NCBI GenBank assembly: GCA_027924585.1
Contig: BSBM01000232.1
Location: 30,589,001-30,653,000, forward strand
Length of the DNA stretch: 64,000 nt
Source: Larix kaempferi
Lineage: Eukaryota; Streptophyta; Pinopsida; Pinales; Pinaceae
Direction: 5' to 3'
A program made the translations under genes and the position numbers. The notes below the pieces were generated by a model. The model worked only from the letters and a program-made list of their open reading frames with translations, did not search any database and had not been told where the DNA came from. The stretch's first letter is position 1, and each line of letters starts with the position of its first letter. This document shows, in pieces, positions 24,819 to 36,134 of the stretch.

Positions 24819-25320
24819 TTAGAGTCTGAAAAGACTAAAGAAAATTCCAAGGTGTACTTTTTTGTAGATTTAGTCTCCTCACCGGAAAAAGGATAAAACA
24901 ATTTGAGAGAGAACTCTTCTAATCATGATTGACTAGAGTATTCTTTTTTTGTAAATAGTCCAGTTGGTCCGAAAAAGGGGTAAACTATCACCGGAAAGAC
25001 GACCTTTCTAATACTATTACAAGCATGAAAGAATTAAGTTCGCTTGGCGATATTTTCCTATTTAGGGAGTATGAAAAGAGATTAAATAAAACTCCATGGG
25101 GATTCCTTTTTCGTAACGGTTTTACGAGCCCGAAAAAGTGATAAAAGTGTACTCGGTAACGTATTCTCATGTGTTTACAAGCATGAGAATGAACAAATAT
25201 TGAGCTCGAACCCGTTTTACTAGGTTTTTAACGAGCACTATCATGGTGTAAGGAGCACTCGGAAGCTTTTTCATGTTTAATAAGGAGTATGAAAAAGTCA
25301 AAAACAAACTCTTCCATAGT
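24819..25320 (+). repeat. Degenerate 50-60 bp tandem repeats in the 3' region
   Basis: About eight variants of a core like GAGyATGAAAAAGnnATAAA occur, at about 24819, 24874, 24959, 25018, 25066, 25124, 25176 and 25290. Most are followed at some distance by ACTC. Tat-type retrotransposons are known for tandem repeats in the 3' untranslated region that can seed satellites, and the position fits that. Confidence 0.65.
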
Positions 25321-25925
25321 CAATTGTCATTAAACTTAACCTGGATCTCCATGACAAGTGTTAAAACCATGTTTGACTCGAAATAATGATAAAAAATAAC
25401 TACATTGGTAAAAATAACTTGAAATAATGAAATAAAATATTAAAATATTTTATTTCAAACATATAAAAGAGGTAAAAAGTAAAATATTGTTACCATTGTG
25501 ATTTTTACCAACTAAGTGTGAGTGAAGGAGTCTTTTCTAGTGCAAACTTGTCGTGAATATTGTGGGAGTATCAGGCATCCATTCCCTGTTCCGTCAGATC
25601 CAGGTAATCACTCTCCTCATGCTCTTCATTAAAATGCTTGATTTTGCATTTTTCATGCCATTTTTGGGTTTTTATGGGTTGTTTTAAGAGGGGTAAATGT
25701 GTTCCCTGGCTGACACACTTTCCCCTTTTAGAAATGTGTCATCCAAGGAGCTATGCTCATCCCGAAGGAAAGACTGCGTCGTCGATGCCCTGTGGACAAA
25801 TCCGATGTCCGTCGGCGTAGGAACGGCTCCAAAAAATAAAAATAAGGCAAATGGTTGGGATTTTCCACTTGGAACTTATTCTAATGCCTCCCTAATGACT
25901 ATTTTTGCGGGTTTAATCCATCAAA

Positions 25926-27132
25926 ATGGTGCAATGGAAAGAAAGGGAGCATGAATTAGAGGATGCCCAAGCAGCCAGTGATCCAAATGTCATGTTGGCT
26001 TTGAGAGAGTGTGGGATCTTGAAATTCTTTCAAATTCCCGAAATGAGGGCCCAAGTTCACCTACTAAACCATTTAATATGAATGTGGGACCCTAATAAAC
26101 AATATTTCCAATTTGGGACTCATATCCTCACCTTGGAAGTGGAAGACATATACTTCATCACAGGGATTTCAAGACGAGGAGCTCCTATTTCACTTTCAGG
26201 ACCCAGGGGTGGTGAGATGACCATTGATGAACTTGTTGATCAGTATTGCACCCTCGAGACTCGAACACAAGGTGGAAATATTGTCATCAAGCATGTACGG
26301 GACCGTCCGTTGAGGACCGTTTTGTTCACTATCGAGAGGGTAGCGGGCAATAGAGCCCCTCATCAGACTACAAGGGCTCACATGCTCTATGATATCGAGT
26401 GCATGGCTCCCACAGTTTTCAATTGGTGTGAGGGTGTCTTGGTAAACTTGAAAGAAAAATTGACGAAGTGTAGGAGAGGGAAGTTAAAACAATTTGGCTA
26501 TGGATCGATCATAGTGTCCTTCTTCTTAGAGTGGATACCTCACCCTCGTCCGCATATGTTGAGGTGGGTAGAGGTGATGGCTCGCCATGGTGGTGGTGAA
26601 CCCATTATCACTTGTGGGCCCACATTTTTCGGATGGTTGCGCAATCAACTGCTTATGGTGGAAGACTACGCATATGCAGGCATGGATTTCCGGGGAGATC
26701 CAAATCTAGCGCTCCCAAACGGAGAGTAGAGGAGTGATCTAGGTAAGAAGGAATTTATTTTTATCGTTTTAAGTTTCTATGCATTTTATCATATTTCATT
26801 TTTTGTTGTACTGATACCTCATGTACTTCTTCACAGATGTTGGGCCTTCAAGACCAGTTGGATCTTCACCTATCAAAAGGAGAGGAGTAGTCAGGGAGAT
26901 AGCGGCAGTTAACCGAGAGGATGTAGAGGAGCTTGATGAGATCGACGAGAACCTCCATAGACTGACCGTGGACATTCCTGATATCTCCATAGATGAATTT
27001 CCATGGAACTATCAACGTCGTACAACTGGGGTTTCTGGTCATTTTGGTCGGCTACTCCACCGGGTGGCAAGGGCCGTCATACGTTATCATGAGCACCACT
27101 GGCGATATCATGTACATACATTGATGTACTGA
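25926..27132 (+). pseudogene. Plant mobile domain (PMD) gene, antisense in the Tat-like element
   Basis: This frame on the plus strand is opposite to pol. Exon 1 (25926-26742) starts MVQWKEREHELEDAQ and contains the PMD core, with RECGILKFFQIPEMRAQV, FGTHILTLEVEDIYFITGIS and GPTFFGWLRNQLLMVED. The domain is of the aminotransferase-like/PMD family; its biochemical role is not settled, and in plants it occurs in both host proteins and transposons. A canonical 94-bp GT-AG intron (26743-26836) keeps the frame into exon 2, which ends at 27132. Two in-frame stops break it: TGA at 26079-26081 and TAG at 26727-26729. Before the intron the frame is otherwise open for over 260 codons. The antisense position between integrase and the 3' LTR marks it as an extra ORF of the retrotransposon. 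Confidence 0.82.
26743..26836 (+). other. Predicted 94-bp intron in the PMD gene
   Basis: The donor is AG|GTAAG and the acceptor is CTTCTTCACAG|AT. The interior is T-rich and AT-rich, as in plant introns. Splicing joins the exons in the same frame (Leu-Asp-Val-Gly). An intact GT-AG intron on the strand opposite to pol argues that the gene was transcribed from its own promoter. Confidence 0.72.
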
Positions 27133-27349
27133 AAGCCATGAGCTTCATATTTTATCATGATGATATACTGAAACATATGAGCTTCATATTTTTGTCTCAA
27201 TACTTTTCATGAAACTTTTATCATAATTAATATAAAATCTATTTTTGTGTTTTTATATTATATAATGTGTCTATGGTGAATATAAATATCATAGGGACTG
27301 CTTATTTATGCAAAAATGATTTACATGTTCCAGTAGTGAAATTTCTAAG

Positions 27350-27757
27350 AATGTGAGATATACCAATTTATAATAAAATTGGCTAGTGAATCGGCAACCG
27401 TATTCATGTGTCTGGGGATGCGTTGGTATTGAACAAATTAAAACAATCTAACCAGGAGACGTACGCATCGTCAAATATGGAGTAGTGTAGGATTGTGAAT
27501 GGAATAGACTCAGTTTATTTGAGAGACAACGAGCTGAAAATCCAAATAGACAATCATGTGGTCTACACCATAGGAAGAGGCGTTGGTTAATAATCCAATT
27601 ACCGCATGATACTCAGTGGAATTATTGGTTGGAGAACCAAGGAAAAAACTCCAGAACTAATGGGTTCACCGACACGGGAATAGAGTACCCATGCTGTCGA
27701 AGAAAGGTTTCGAGTATGCCAGCTATACCCATCCTCAAATCCATAATAGGTTTCCAT
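27350..27757 (-). pseudogene. Second RNase H domain (aRNH-like), broken
   Basis: On the minus strand a type I RNase H follows the integrase. It reads LGSPTNNSTEYHAVIGLL (catalytic Glu), VYLDFQLVVSQI (Asp) and IPRHMNTVADSLAN (Asp). The N-terminal strand (STAWVLYSR) lies in another frame, and two stops interrupt it at about 27513 and 27468. The pattern fits the extra RNase H acquired by plant Tat retrotransposons, separate from the ordinary gypsy RNase H at 29254-29728. It lies beyond the integrase stop codon. Confidence 0.78.
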
Positions 27758-27876
27758 CTGCACATTCAAGCAAAACATGGTATATGAAGCCGCTATGCAA
27801 ATGAGACCCTAACCTATAAAGGAAAAATTCACACACAGTATACACAAAATCTACAAGGCACTTATGCAAAATTTAC
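27758..27876 (-). other. Possible intron between integrase and the second RNase H
   Basis: The minus strand shows TCTTAG|GTAAATTT and then TGAATGTGCAG|ATGG, a GT-AG pair 119 bp apart with an AT-rich interior. Joining would put RNase H in frame with integrase apart from the TAG at the donor, which could once have been CAG. This is inference from sequence only. Confidence 0.4.
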
Positions 27877-28930
27877 CTAAGAATAGTACCTCTTGAGGTA
27901 GATCCCATTTCTAGGCTCCCCCAAGGGTATCCCATCATAATCAACTAACTCGTAGGCCCCTTTTTCTAAAACATGTTTCACGATGTAGGGCACATGCGAC
28001 ATGGACTCGAACTTACCTACCCCCAATTTATCATTGTTTTTTTCATATGTCAAGACTAGGTCGCCTTCGTTGAAGATGCGAGGTTCGACGGATTTATCGT
28101 ACTGGGATTTGATGCACTTCCTATGTGCTTCATTAGTGAGAGCAGCATCACGACGGGTTTCGTCCAGTTTGGATAAATATAGGAAGCGTTCATCTTCAGT
28201 CGCGATGTTTGGAAAGAGTTAGATGGCTAGTTTTAAAGACGGGATCTCGCACTCTATAGGAAATATTGCTTCCATTCCGTATACCAATTCCAAAGGTGTG
28301 AATCTGGTAGTAGTTTTAACAGAGGTTCTATATGCCCAAAGGGATGAAAAGAGCATTAAGTGCCAATTTGATCTATGGGATCCTACTGTGCATTGTATAA
28401 TGGTTTTCAAGAGCTTATTTATGGCCTCTACTTGACCATTCGCTTGGGGGTAGTAGGGGGTTGAGTGTTCATGGTGAAATCCAAGTTTCGCACTCAATTT
28501 ATTTACCATTTGGTTCTGGAAATGTGAGCCATGGTAAGTGAAAATGGGTAGTGGAACCAAGAACCTAGCAATAACATAATTGAACATGAAGAGTTTTGTC
28601 ATCTTCTTTATATGTAGTCATATCCTCGAGCCATTTTGTGAAGTAATCAACAACTACATTAGCATAGCCATGCCCCCCGGCTAAGGTAGGCTTACAGTGA
28701 ATGAAATCTATGCCCCATTTCGCAAAGGGGTCGATGGCAATAACTGGGTGTAAAGGGGCAGGATGAGTGTGCTTTTTGGAATGAAAAAAACTAGCAGGGA
28801 GGACACCTCTTAACGGCTTCCATGCAATCTTTAAAAATGGATGGCCAGAATTATCCAATGTGTAAGATCTTTTGGGCTGTAGCCATCCCAGAGAGGTGAC
28901 CACCACATTCCCCTGAGTGGCAGTCATTCA
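27877..28930 (-). pseudogene. Ty3/gypsy integrase, broken
   Basis: The order on the minus strand starts with the HHCC zinc-binding part (CHSGECGGHLSG, then RCPPC) at about 28770-28900. The catalytic core follows, with the first Asp in GIDFIHC and VVVDYFTKW. The second Asp position is altered (TYHGSHF where the family has a D before HG), and the Glu is present in QANGQVEAINKLL. The C-terminal domain (DGIPLGEPRNGIYLKRYY) ends in a clean stop at 27877. One in-frame stop near 28219 separates core and C-terminal domain, and a frame change lies near 28600. The enzyme would insert the element's DNA into the host genome; loss of a catalytic Asp and the stops make it inactive. Confidence 0.88.
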
Positions 28931-29253
28931 AAACACGCTCGGCCTCCTTGTGAGTCAAACATCGTCGTAAGATCGAATCAATCCACAGCGATATAGGGTG
29001 TCACCAATGATTAGGTAATATTTGGCATGATGGTGGATACGACAACGTTCATCATGGGATAAGTGAGGCTCAAAGGTTGTGTTTGGAGATACAAGGTGAT
29101 ATCTTTGTACCATGGATCAGAGGTATTGATCAGGAACAATGACTCATCAGGAAGAGAGTCAATGGGATCATATTATTGATCAATACGGGGAAGATCGCAA
29201 ATTAGCTCCTTGAATACTAATGGATTTTTAGATTTTGCCTTTTCAAACTGTAA

Positions 29254-30290
29254 TCAAATTATTGAAGAATCACTATCCAATGTGAATATTTCCCCCCAGT
29301 ACTTCACGAGTTTAGACGTAGTACATAGGGTTTGAATCGGCGATGATAGTAGTTGTACAGAGGAAAATGTAATGACAGAAATTATGGATGGCGATGGCAT
29401 CTGCCAACGCCAACACCAACTTCTCGACATGTGAATAATGAGTTTCAGAGTCAATAAGACCCTTGCTAAGGTAATAAATCACATGTTCTTACGCGTTGTT
29501 ATCTTCCTGCACTAAAACCATACTAATAGTCGAGGTATAGGCAGCAAGATAAAGGATATAATCCTTGGTATAATTAGGTGGTTGTAACACAGGTGCATGG
29601 GTAATGGTGTGCTTGACATTGTCAAATTTACTTTGAGCATAGTCGTCCCAAACAAAAGGGACATCGTTTTTTAACAACCGCATATAACACTGTGTCTTTT
29701 CCACATAATTACACACAAAGCAGCGCAAGTAGTTTTCCTTCCCCTACAAACTTTGAAGTTCGGTGATGTTTGTGCGTGGAGGTAGGGCTAGAATAGCCTC
29801 TACCTTTAGGGGATTGATACAAATCCCATATTTTGAGACGAAGAATCCAAGAAGATGTCCAGAATCCATGCAAAATATGCACTTGTGAGGATTTAGGTGG
29901 ATGTTATAGCGTCGACATCTGAGGAAAACAACCGTCAAATGATCGATATGAAACTCACGATGATTTGAATGAGCTGGAAAATCATAGAGTTATGGATCCA
30001 TGAAATCCTTAATATCGTGAAAGGCGTATGAAATGGCCCACTGGAATGTAGCACCAACATTTTTAAGGCCAAAAGGTAATTTGCAGTATGAAAATGTACC
30101 CCATGGGAAAATGAACGTGGCCTTGTGTTGGTCTTCTGGGTGGATCTCAATCTGATTGTATCCAGAAAAGCCATCCATAAATGAGAAGATGACACTACCG
30201 GCACAGTTGTCAATGATTTGTTCAATAAATATGGTAGGGAGCATGATTGATTTGGTTGATTGGGACATTCCCCCATCGCTGGTAGAACTG
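29254..30290 (-). pseudogene. Ty3/gypsy reverse transcriptase and RNase H, 5' truncated
   Basis: RT on the minus strand (29990-30290) has FSFMDGFSGYNQIEIHPEDQ (first catalytic Asp), then FIFPWGTFSYCKLPFGLKN. The YLDD region at about 29990 is decayed. The end of RT (29744-29938) reads KCIFCMDSGHLLGF. RNase H (29254-29728) includes PFVWDDYAQSKFDNVK, then YLAAYTSTISMVLVQED, and further on EHVIYYLSKGLIDSETHYS. Stops and small frame shifts are present throughout. N-terminal RT motifs and everything upstream are missing beyond about 30290, where the sequence switches to an oppositely oriented gypsy half. Confidence 0.88.
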
Positions 30291-31034
30291 GCTCTTTGTT
30301 ACCTTCACTAGTCAGTTGGTCTATGGACCCCATTGTCACCATTAATTGTGCTTTTGGAAGGCCCAATTACATTTGAGAGGAAGGACATTAGGTCTTTTAG
30401 GGAATTTTAACTTATTTTCTTTTTAAATACAAGTTCACTAACTCTTAATTAAAAAGAACCTAGACGTGGGAACTCTTGCACTAAACCGAATTTGGACATA
30501 TCACTCACTTGTTGCACCATACTGCATATTTTGTGGTGGGCATATTTTTGCATTTGTTCAATTGTGTTTAATTCCACCATCACTCTCACTTGACACTAAG
30601 ATTTTACCATTGAGGAACAAAACAACCTTCTAAGGCATTCCTGAATATTGCAAGGCCTATCCCCTCTCTATCGAGGGGTTTTTTTCACCTTCTCCATGTG
30701 GTTCACATGGAAGATACTCTTATTGGGGCTGCTCCTAGGCCACATTGATAGGATCATCAAGGAGAGGCCACTCCTTGCTCGGTTCATTTTCTCCTCTCGG
30801 AGAGAGTGTTGATCCTTTTTCCTCATCCACTGCTATAATATTTCACCTTTATTTGCTCCCCTCAGAGGGAAATTAGATACCTTCGCATCCCCTCCTCTTG
30901 GAAGAGTTCGTCCTTTTAATTCTCCTCTCAAAGATCCCTTGTATCACTTTGATCCCTCCTCTCTCGTAGGAGGGCACTCATTATTTTCAAAACCACCTTT
31001 GTCTCCACCTCACACAAACTACACACATGACACA
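30291..31034 (+). other. Junction and probable leader of the plus-strand gypsy element
   Basis: No clear gene is seen. CT-rich sequence (about 30650-31020) precedes the gag start at 31035 and probably is its untranslated leader. I could not find a primer-binding site or LTR edge. Somewhere between 30290 and 30480 the minus-strand element ends and the plus-strand one begins. Confidence 0.5.
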
Positions 31035-32870
31035 ATGGCAGGACAAAATCATACCCTACCTTTTATGGCTAGCCTAAATATCCCAGATTTGGCCAAATAG
31101 ATCAATGACTCGATTGCACATGATCCAATATGGCTAGCTATTCCAGATAAACTTCCCTCTGACATTCCCAAATTTGACGGGAAGCAAGGGGACGATCCTG
31201 CCAACCATGTAATGTCCTTCCACCTATGGTGTTCCTCCAATAGCATAGTGGAGGATTTAGTGAGGCTTTGCCTCTTTCAACGCACCCTCACCAGAACGGA
31301 AGCCAAATGGTACGTGAACTTACCAATATCGGCCCATGCCACCTTTGCAACATTGGCCACTGCATTCCTCACATACTTCCATATTTCGATTTTCCATGAC
31401 CTTGGTCTCGAAATTATCACATAGTTTCGGTAAAATAAATCCATCCACATCACATACCATATCCATATGAGTGACGTAAATGCCAGAAATTATGTAAGAT
31501 CGAAATACAACTACCATTCTTGTTGGATTAGTTCATCAAATCACTCCAACCAACTATTGCAAAAAATGTCACTACATCCATGCCACAAAATGGGGAATAT
31601 GCCATCCTAAAGGCCCAACATTTTGATCTTATCTATGCACAATCCAAATACCTTTACACTATCCTCCTTGATTCCCCTCAGCATCGGTCATTGGATCCTA
31701 CACTTGTGGGTTCATCACACTCATCAGATGGGATTATTAGGTCCATTTCCCACCAAGGAAAGGTTCCTCCTCCTCCTCCTACACCATTCAATATGGCCCC
31801 ACAATACCCACCCATGCCACCTATGTCACCCCCCTTGCTCCTGTACCAACTCCTCCAATTGGTCAGTTACAGTATGGTCCCTATAGTCCTACTTATATGA
31901 ATGTTAGCCAGGAAGAAATGGTACCTCCACCACAAATGGCACAAGCCATTCCTACGTCCGCATCTTATGGAGCACAAAATGAATTTATCCCACCACCAGG
32001 GTATAACCCTTACTACCCGTTTCCATGCCCGACTGGTCAAACCCCCACACCTCACATTGGGGTTAACCTTGTTCAACCCTCTTTCACATAACAAGCTTAA
32101 TAGTTTAAGAGGTTTAACACCAAAAATATTCCAAATTCTCAAAATGAGAGGAATAAGAAGGGGAAGAACAAACAAAACCAACAGTAGGGGAAAGAGGGAG
32201 ACCCCCCTCCCCAGCAAAAACAGAACCTAGGTAACTATAACGTGGGGACAAACAACCCCCCCCAGACAAGGGAAGAATTCCAACCTGAGGACCAATTACT
32301 CTTGCTCCATTTGTGGATAATATGGTCATTACACTCACCACTTCCCTCTTATCTTGAACTCCCAATGGTTGGTGGAAGCTAAGAAGAAGACAATGTTAAA
32401 TCCTCCTCAAGTCCTCAATCCTCCCTAACCCCAAACCATTGTCTTACAATAACCCTTCGCCAATCAAGGGGTCATTATGCAACAATAGGATCCCCACCCC
32501 TCCGACGATGGCTTCTTCCAAAACATATATACGATGGATGTTAACCTTTAGACTCAAGCCAAAGGTTATGATAGGCCTGAATCCCCCGAAGTGGAAGATG
32601 TCCTTATCCCCTTGCAGGTCCCTTTGCAAATAACACACCCAAGTAATGAATGGATCCCACAGATCCTCAAATTTCTTCTTCAGCACACACCTAATAACCC
32701 CCTTATGAAAGCCTCCCACAATTACAGTGTTGTGGATGGCTTGGCTCAATCACTTGCCACAATGTCCACATTAGAGGTGTTGAAATCATTCCCAACCCAA
32801 CAAAAGGCATTAATCAATGCAACACTGTTGACCCTTCCAACTCGTGCCTCATGACCTTTGTGATAACAGC
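31035..32870 (+). pseudogene. Ty3/gypsy gag, broken
   Basis: From ATG 31035 the plus strand reads a gag with IPDKLPSDIPKFDGKQGDD, then HVMSFHLWCSSNSIVED and CLFQRTLTRTEAKWYVNLP, which is the retrotransposon gag core that assembles the virus-like particle. The next segment is proline-rich (31750-32090). A nucleocapsid zinc knuckle follows at 32303-32347; it keeps CSIC and the His, but has a stop inside and Phe in place of the last Cys. Several stops (an early TAG at 31098) and frameshifts are present. Confidence 0.82.
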
Positions 32871-32923
32871 ATTTAGTGCAGGGACATGTCTACACTAATT
32901 TAACTATCTTCCTAAGGAATGGT

Positions 32924-33617
32924 GAGTTCCTACGTCAGTAACTTGAAAAGATTATTACAAATTTCCAAAAGATCTATATCTATTCATCAATCCAGACAAA
33001 CACATTTAAGATCTAAAGCCATCCAAGAATTAAATTCATACAAGATAAACCAAATTTAAACTCATAGATGGTAGAAACTTGAATCTATTCATAGTAGAAC
33101 AATGGAGAAATACATCCTTACCATGGCATTAGCTATGAATCCTTCCTCCATTGACATGAGATTCCTTTCCTTCACCCTTTCTTTTGAAGAGTTTGAGCTC
33201 TTTCTCCTCCTTCAGAATCTTTCCAGCATTCCTTTGCTCTTCCTTTGTGTGCCTTTACCATGCCCCAAAGCCTTTCTTATATAGAATTGAGAAATGTGCC
33301 TTAGGCTTCTCTTTTGAGTGTGGGATAATCCATTTTCCTCAATTTAGATTATTTTAACTTGAAAACCCACTTTCCATAGTTTTTAGGCTTTTTGCACCAT
33401 TTAGAATGATTTTAAGCACAATTAATGCATTTTAATGCATTACTTAGAGAGGATTCATCTCTGCATGAACTTGTGTCATGTCTTGCTGCTGCAGGTGCAT
33501 GGTAAAAATGTGCTTCTTCCGTCACTTGACTAAGGGTGTTAATTTTATTGTTAACACTTTGATCTCGACAAATGTGAACTGCGACTACCCTCCTTAGTCG
33601 CATTTCAAGTCCCCGTC
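32924..33617. mobile_element. 694-bp insertion in the gypsy element, flanked by ATGGT
   Basis: Gypsy coding stops at about 32920 and resumes at 33618. The intervening DNA is non-coding and flanked by ATGGT at 32919-32923 and 33618-33622. It contains a TATA-like word near 33272. The size and 5-bp repeat suggest an LTR or similar insertion, but the ends under this TSD are GA...TC rather than TG...CA. The boundaries may be off by a base or two, or the element may be of another class. Confidence 0.5.
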
Positions 33618-34810
33618 ATGGTAAAAAACATTATGATTCATTGATGTATCATTAAAGAAGGCACATCCAATTGTGTCATGTCCTCTAATGTTTGGAAATG
33701 ATTGGGATCACCTGAGATCTTTCCCTTTTCTATCTCTCTCTGTGCATATGATGGGATGCCATCCCAACCTAGAGGATTGTACCAAAATGTCCCCATCGAG
33801 CTGGGGGGGAATGGTCATAATCGATATTGAGGTAGTTGATGCTCCACTCGACTACAAAATCCTCTTGGGGCATAGTTACATGTACTCCATGAAGGCAGTC
33901 GCCTCCTTAGTCTTTCATATCATGATGTTTCCCTTAAATGGGAATATTGCCACACACGACCATCTTAACTATTATGATCCCAATTCCACTATCACCGGAA
34001 CAAATAAACCCCCCCATGTTGATATTATCCTCGACATGTATAAGGACTCTAATTTTCTAGGGGTGTACTTTGGTCCACCATTGGAAATCCCTGCATCTAC
34101 CAATGGCCTGATGTGTATTATTTTCACCACTAAAAAATGGGCCCACCTCCCCCTCAACACCGTCATCAGCACCACCACTGAGCCATGGCATTGAACAAAT
34201 GTTGAGTCCATCAGTACCTCCTATTTTCCAAATACCATTCTTGTACCCACCCACAGGCGTGCAAGGGATGTTGGTTAAGGCTTAGTTGACTCTAACTAGC
34301 CTCACTTTGGGTATTATGGTATGGTACCTTACATCACCCTATCTAGAATTGGATTATAAACTAGTATCCCACTATGATTTTGTCCCTATTTCAGCTGTTA
34401 CACCTTCTAGGACAATTACATTATCCGTACCTCTAGTTGGACCTATGATATCCACAAATAAACCACCACTAGTAGTCACTAATACCACCAGTGGGGACAT
34501 CAAACAACCTAAGTTGAAAGACCCCCTCCTATCTGACCCTTCACCCATTTCCTCGGGGTCCACTTAGCCTAAAGCAAGGGGCATCAACCAACAATGGTTA
34601 AATGCCCCAGTAATGACCAATACTCCCACATAGAGAGTCACTCCACCATGTGGCTTTGGTGGGCAATAAGTCCATGTGTCAAATTTCTGAGCTCAACACC
34701 CTTGTTATTTTGACACATGCTCCACTAACAGTAGCAGTGTACACCTCATCTTCTCCTACACCTAACTCCAAATCATTGTGTATGAATCATGCATGTGTGA
34801 TATGTTCCAA
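33618..34810 (+). pseudogene. Ty3/gypsy protease and pre-RT region, broken
   Basis: The retropepsin active-site region reads CIIKEGTSNCVMSSNVWK; Tat-like relatives have an Asp where this has Lys, so the protease would be inactive. It is followed by the conserved VVDAPLDYKILLG and FPLNGNIATHDHL (33673-34194), then low-complexity linker with stops up to 34810. It ends abruptly at 34811, where block B begins inside a LINE. RT, RNase H and integrase of this element are not found on this strand. It could be the displaced 5' half of the element at 22741-30290, or of a relative. Confidence 0.78.
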
Positions 34811-35570
34811 GGTTTCAACGCAAGAGGAGCGGAGCCGTTCAACCACTCTCTGTGAAAATTATTTCAGCAGCCACTTGGTTTTTGAACTCGAAGCCTATCC
34901 ACCCCCTTTCTAGGAATAAAACTTTGGGAAAATCCTCCATGACCTGCCTCTAGGTTAATTCAACCCATCTCCTCACCACCTCTTCAAAGAACCACCTTCC
35001 ACAGAATTTCCCAATCAGCATCCTACTAGTAAACTTAGTGATCTCCATAACCGATATATCCATTCCTACTACCAACTCAAGGCTGGATTCTTTGTTTGAA
35101 ATAACCTTCTTCTTCTTCTTCCCTACAACACCACAACTTTGCTTTACTATAGATGCCTCCAATTCCTCTATCTTCAACCCGCTTCCAATAAAACCTGCCC
35201 CTTTCGGATTTGAACCAAATGAAGGAAATCCCTCGACAAATCCAGGCGGTGATATTCTAAGTCCATCAACCTTCGTGGGAGGTCTGATCCCACTACCATA
35301 CTCATCATGAAGAAAGGAGGGCCTTAATGGGTATGCATGCAAGCCCTAGTGGCTAAGGTTGGGATTCATACCTACGACAGATGTTGTCGTCACACCATGA
35401 TCAGAAATAATCTCATCCACCCACCCACACGAATGATTTCCAGAATTGATGTCATCTACCCATGCCCCCCGCCTTCTCTTGATGTTCTCTTGGATTCAAA
35501 GCTTCCAAACTGACATGTTCCATGAAGGATCTGAACCGTGCGAATAAGCTATCATCTGAAAACCCCACCT
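34811..35570 (-). pseudogene. LINE-1 ORF1 5' half (block B copy)
   Basis: This fragment corresponds to 8071-8829. On the minus strand 34950-35342 reads RPSFLHDEYGSGIRPPTKVD, then SRMLIGKFCGRWFFEEVVRR, the start of DUF4283. The shared in-frame TAG lies at 35346-35348. It is cut at 34811, before the second half of the domain. Confidence 0.85.
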
Positions 35571-36134
35571 GTCGCATAACAATGGTTTCAAGGCCCCAAC
35601 TACCTCTTGGCTCACACAACACCCTAGATTGCTCTTAATATGATTTGACTTCATCATTTGAACAGAAAATGTTGACGCTCCACCTCGAGTCATCCGAATA
35701 ATCAACCAGTTGTCTGTAGAATTCCTTCATAGATGACTGGATACACCCAACAACAACCAAAAACCCTAGCTTGATTTCCTCAAAACCCTAGACCCCTTAT
35801 TCCCCACATCCTGGTCGTGTGAGACATGAAATATTGGAATTAATCATTGCATTGAATTCATTCAGATAAATATTATGTTCTATATCATAATGAATTACCT
35901 TTATTTGTACAGTAAATTAATTGAAGGAATTGTCAAAGAATTTAATTATGTATTGTGCATGAATAGGTATGGAATGCAGTCTCCATATTTCTACCTGAAA
36001 ATTTATATGTTGATAACCAGTTTTAGTTATTTAGTTTCTATATGAAACTAATGGATGGAATGTTTTTGAAGTACTTGATCTCTTTGTGTTATTTTCACAT
36101 TTTATGCAGAATGATGTGCTATGTTTCAGTTATT
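35571..36134. other. Spacer shared with block A, no gene
   Basis: Colinear with about 8840-9398. No coding is seen. Confidence 0.7.

Larger units (their letters stand above)
22741..30290 (-). mobile_element. Tat-like Ty3/gypsy retrotransposon, 5' part missing
   Basis: The order on the minus strand is RT, RNase H, integrase with its C-terminal domain, a second RNase H, then an antisense PMD gene, a repeat-bearing 3' region, a polypurine tract and a 3' LTR. Integrase after RT/RNase H places it in Ty3/gypsy. The second RNase H and the extra antisense ORF are features known for the plant Tat lineage. The gag end is missing: RT begins at about 30290, where the sequence meets an oppositely oriented gypsy half. 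Stops are scattered through pol. Confidence 0.8.

Noticed and set aside
25926-27132. PMD gene as an ordinary host gene
   Set aside because: It lies between integrase and the polypurine tract of a retrotransposon and has two in-frame stops. It is better read as an extra ORF of the element.
28219-30290. Endogenous pararetrovirus (caulimovirid) RT
   Set aside because: An integrase with HHCC and core motifs, a polypurine tract and an LTR are present, which caulimovirids lack. This is Ty3/gypsy.
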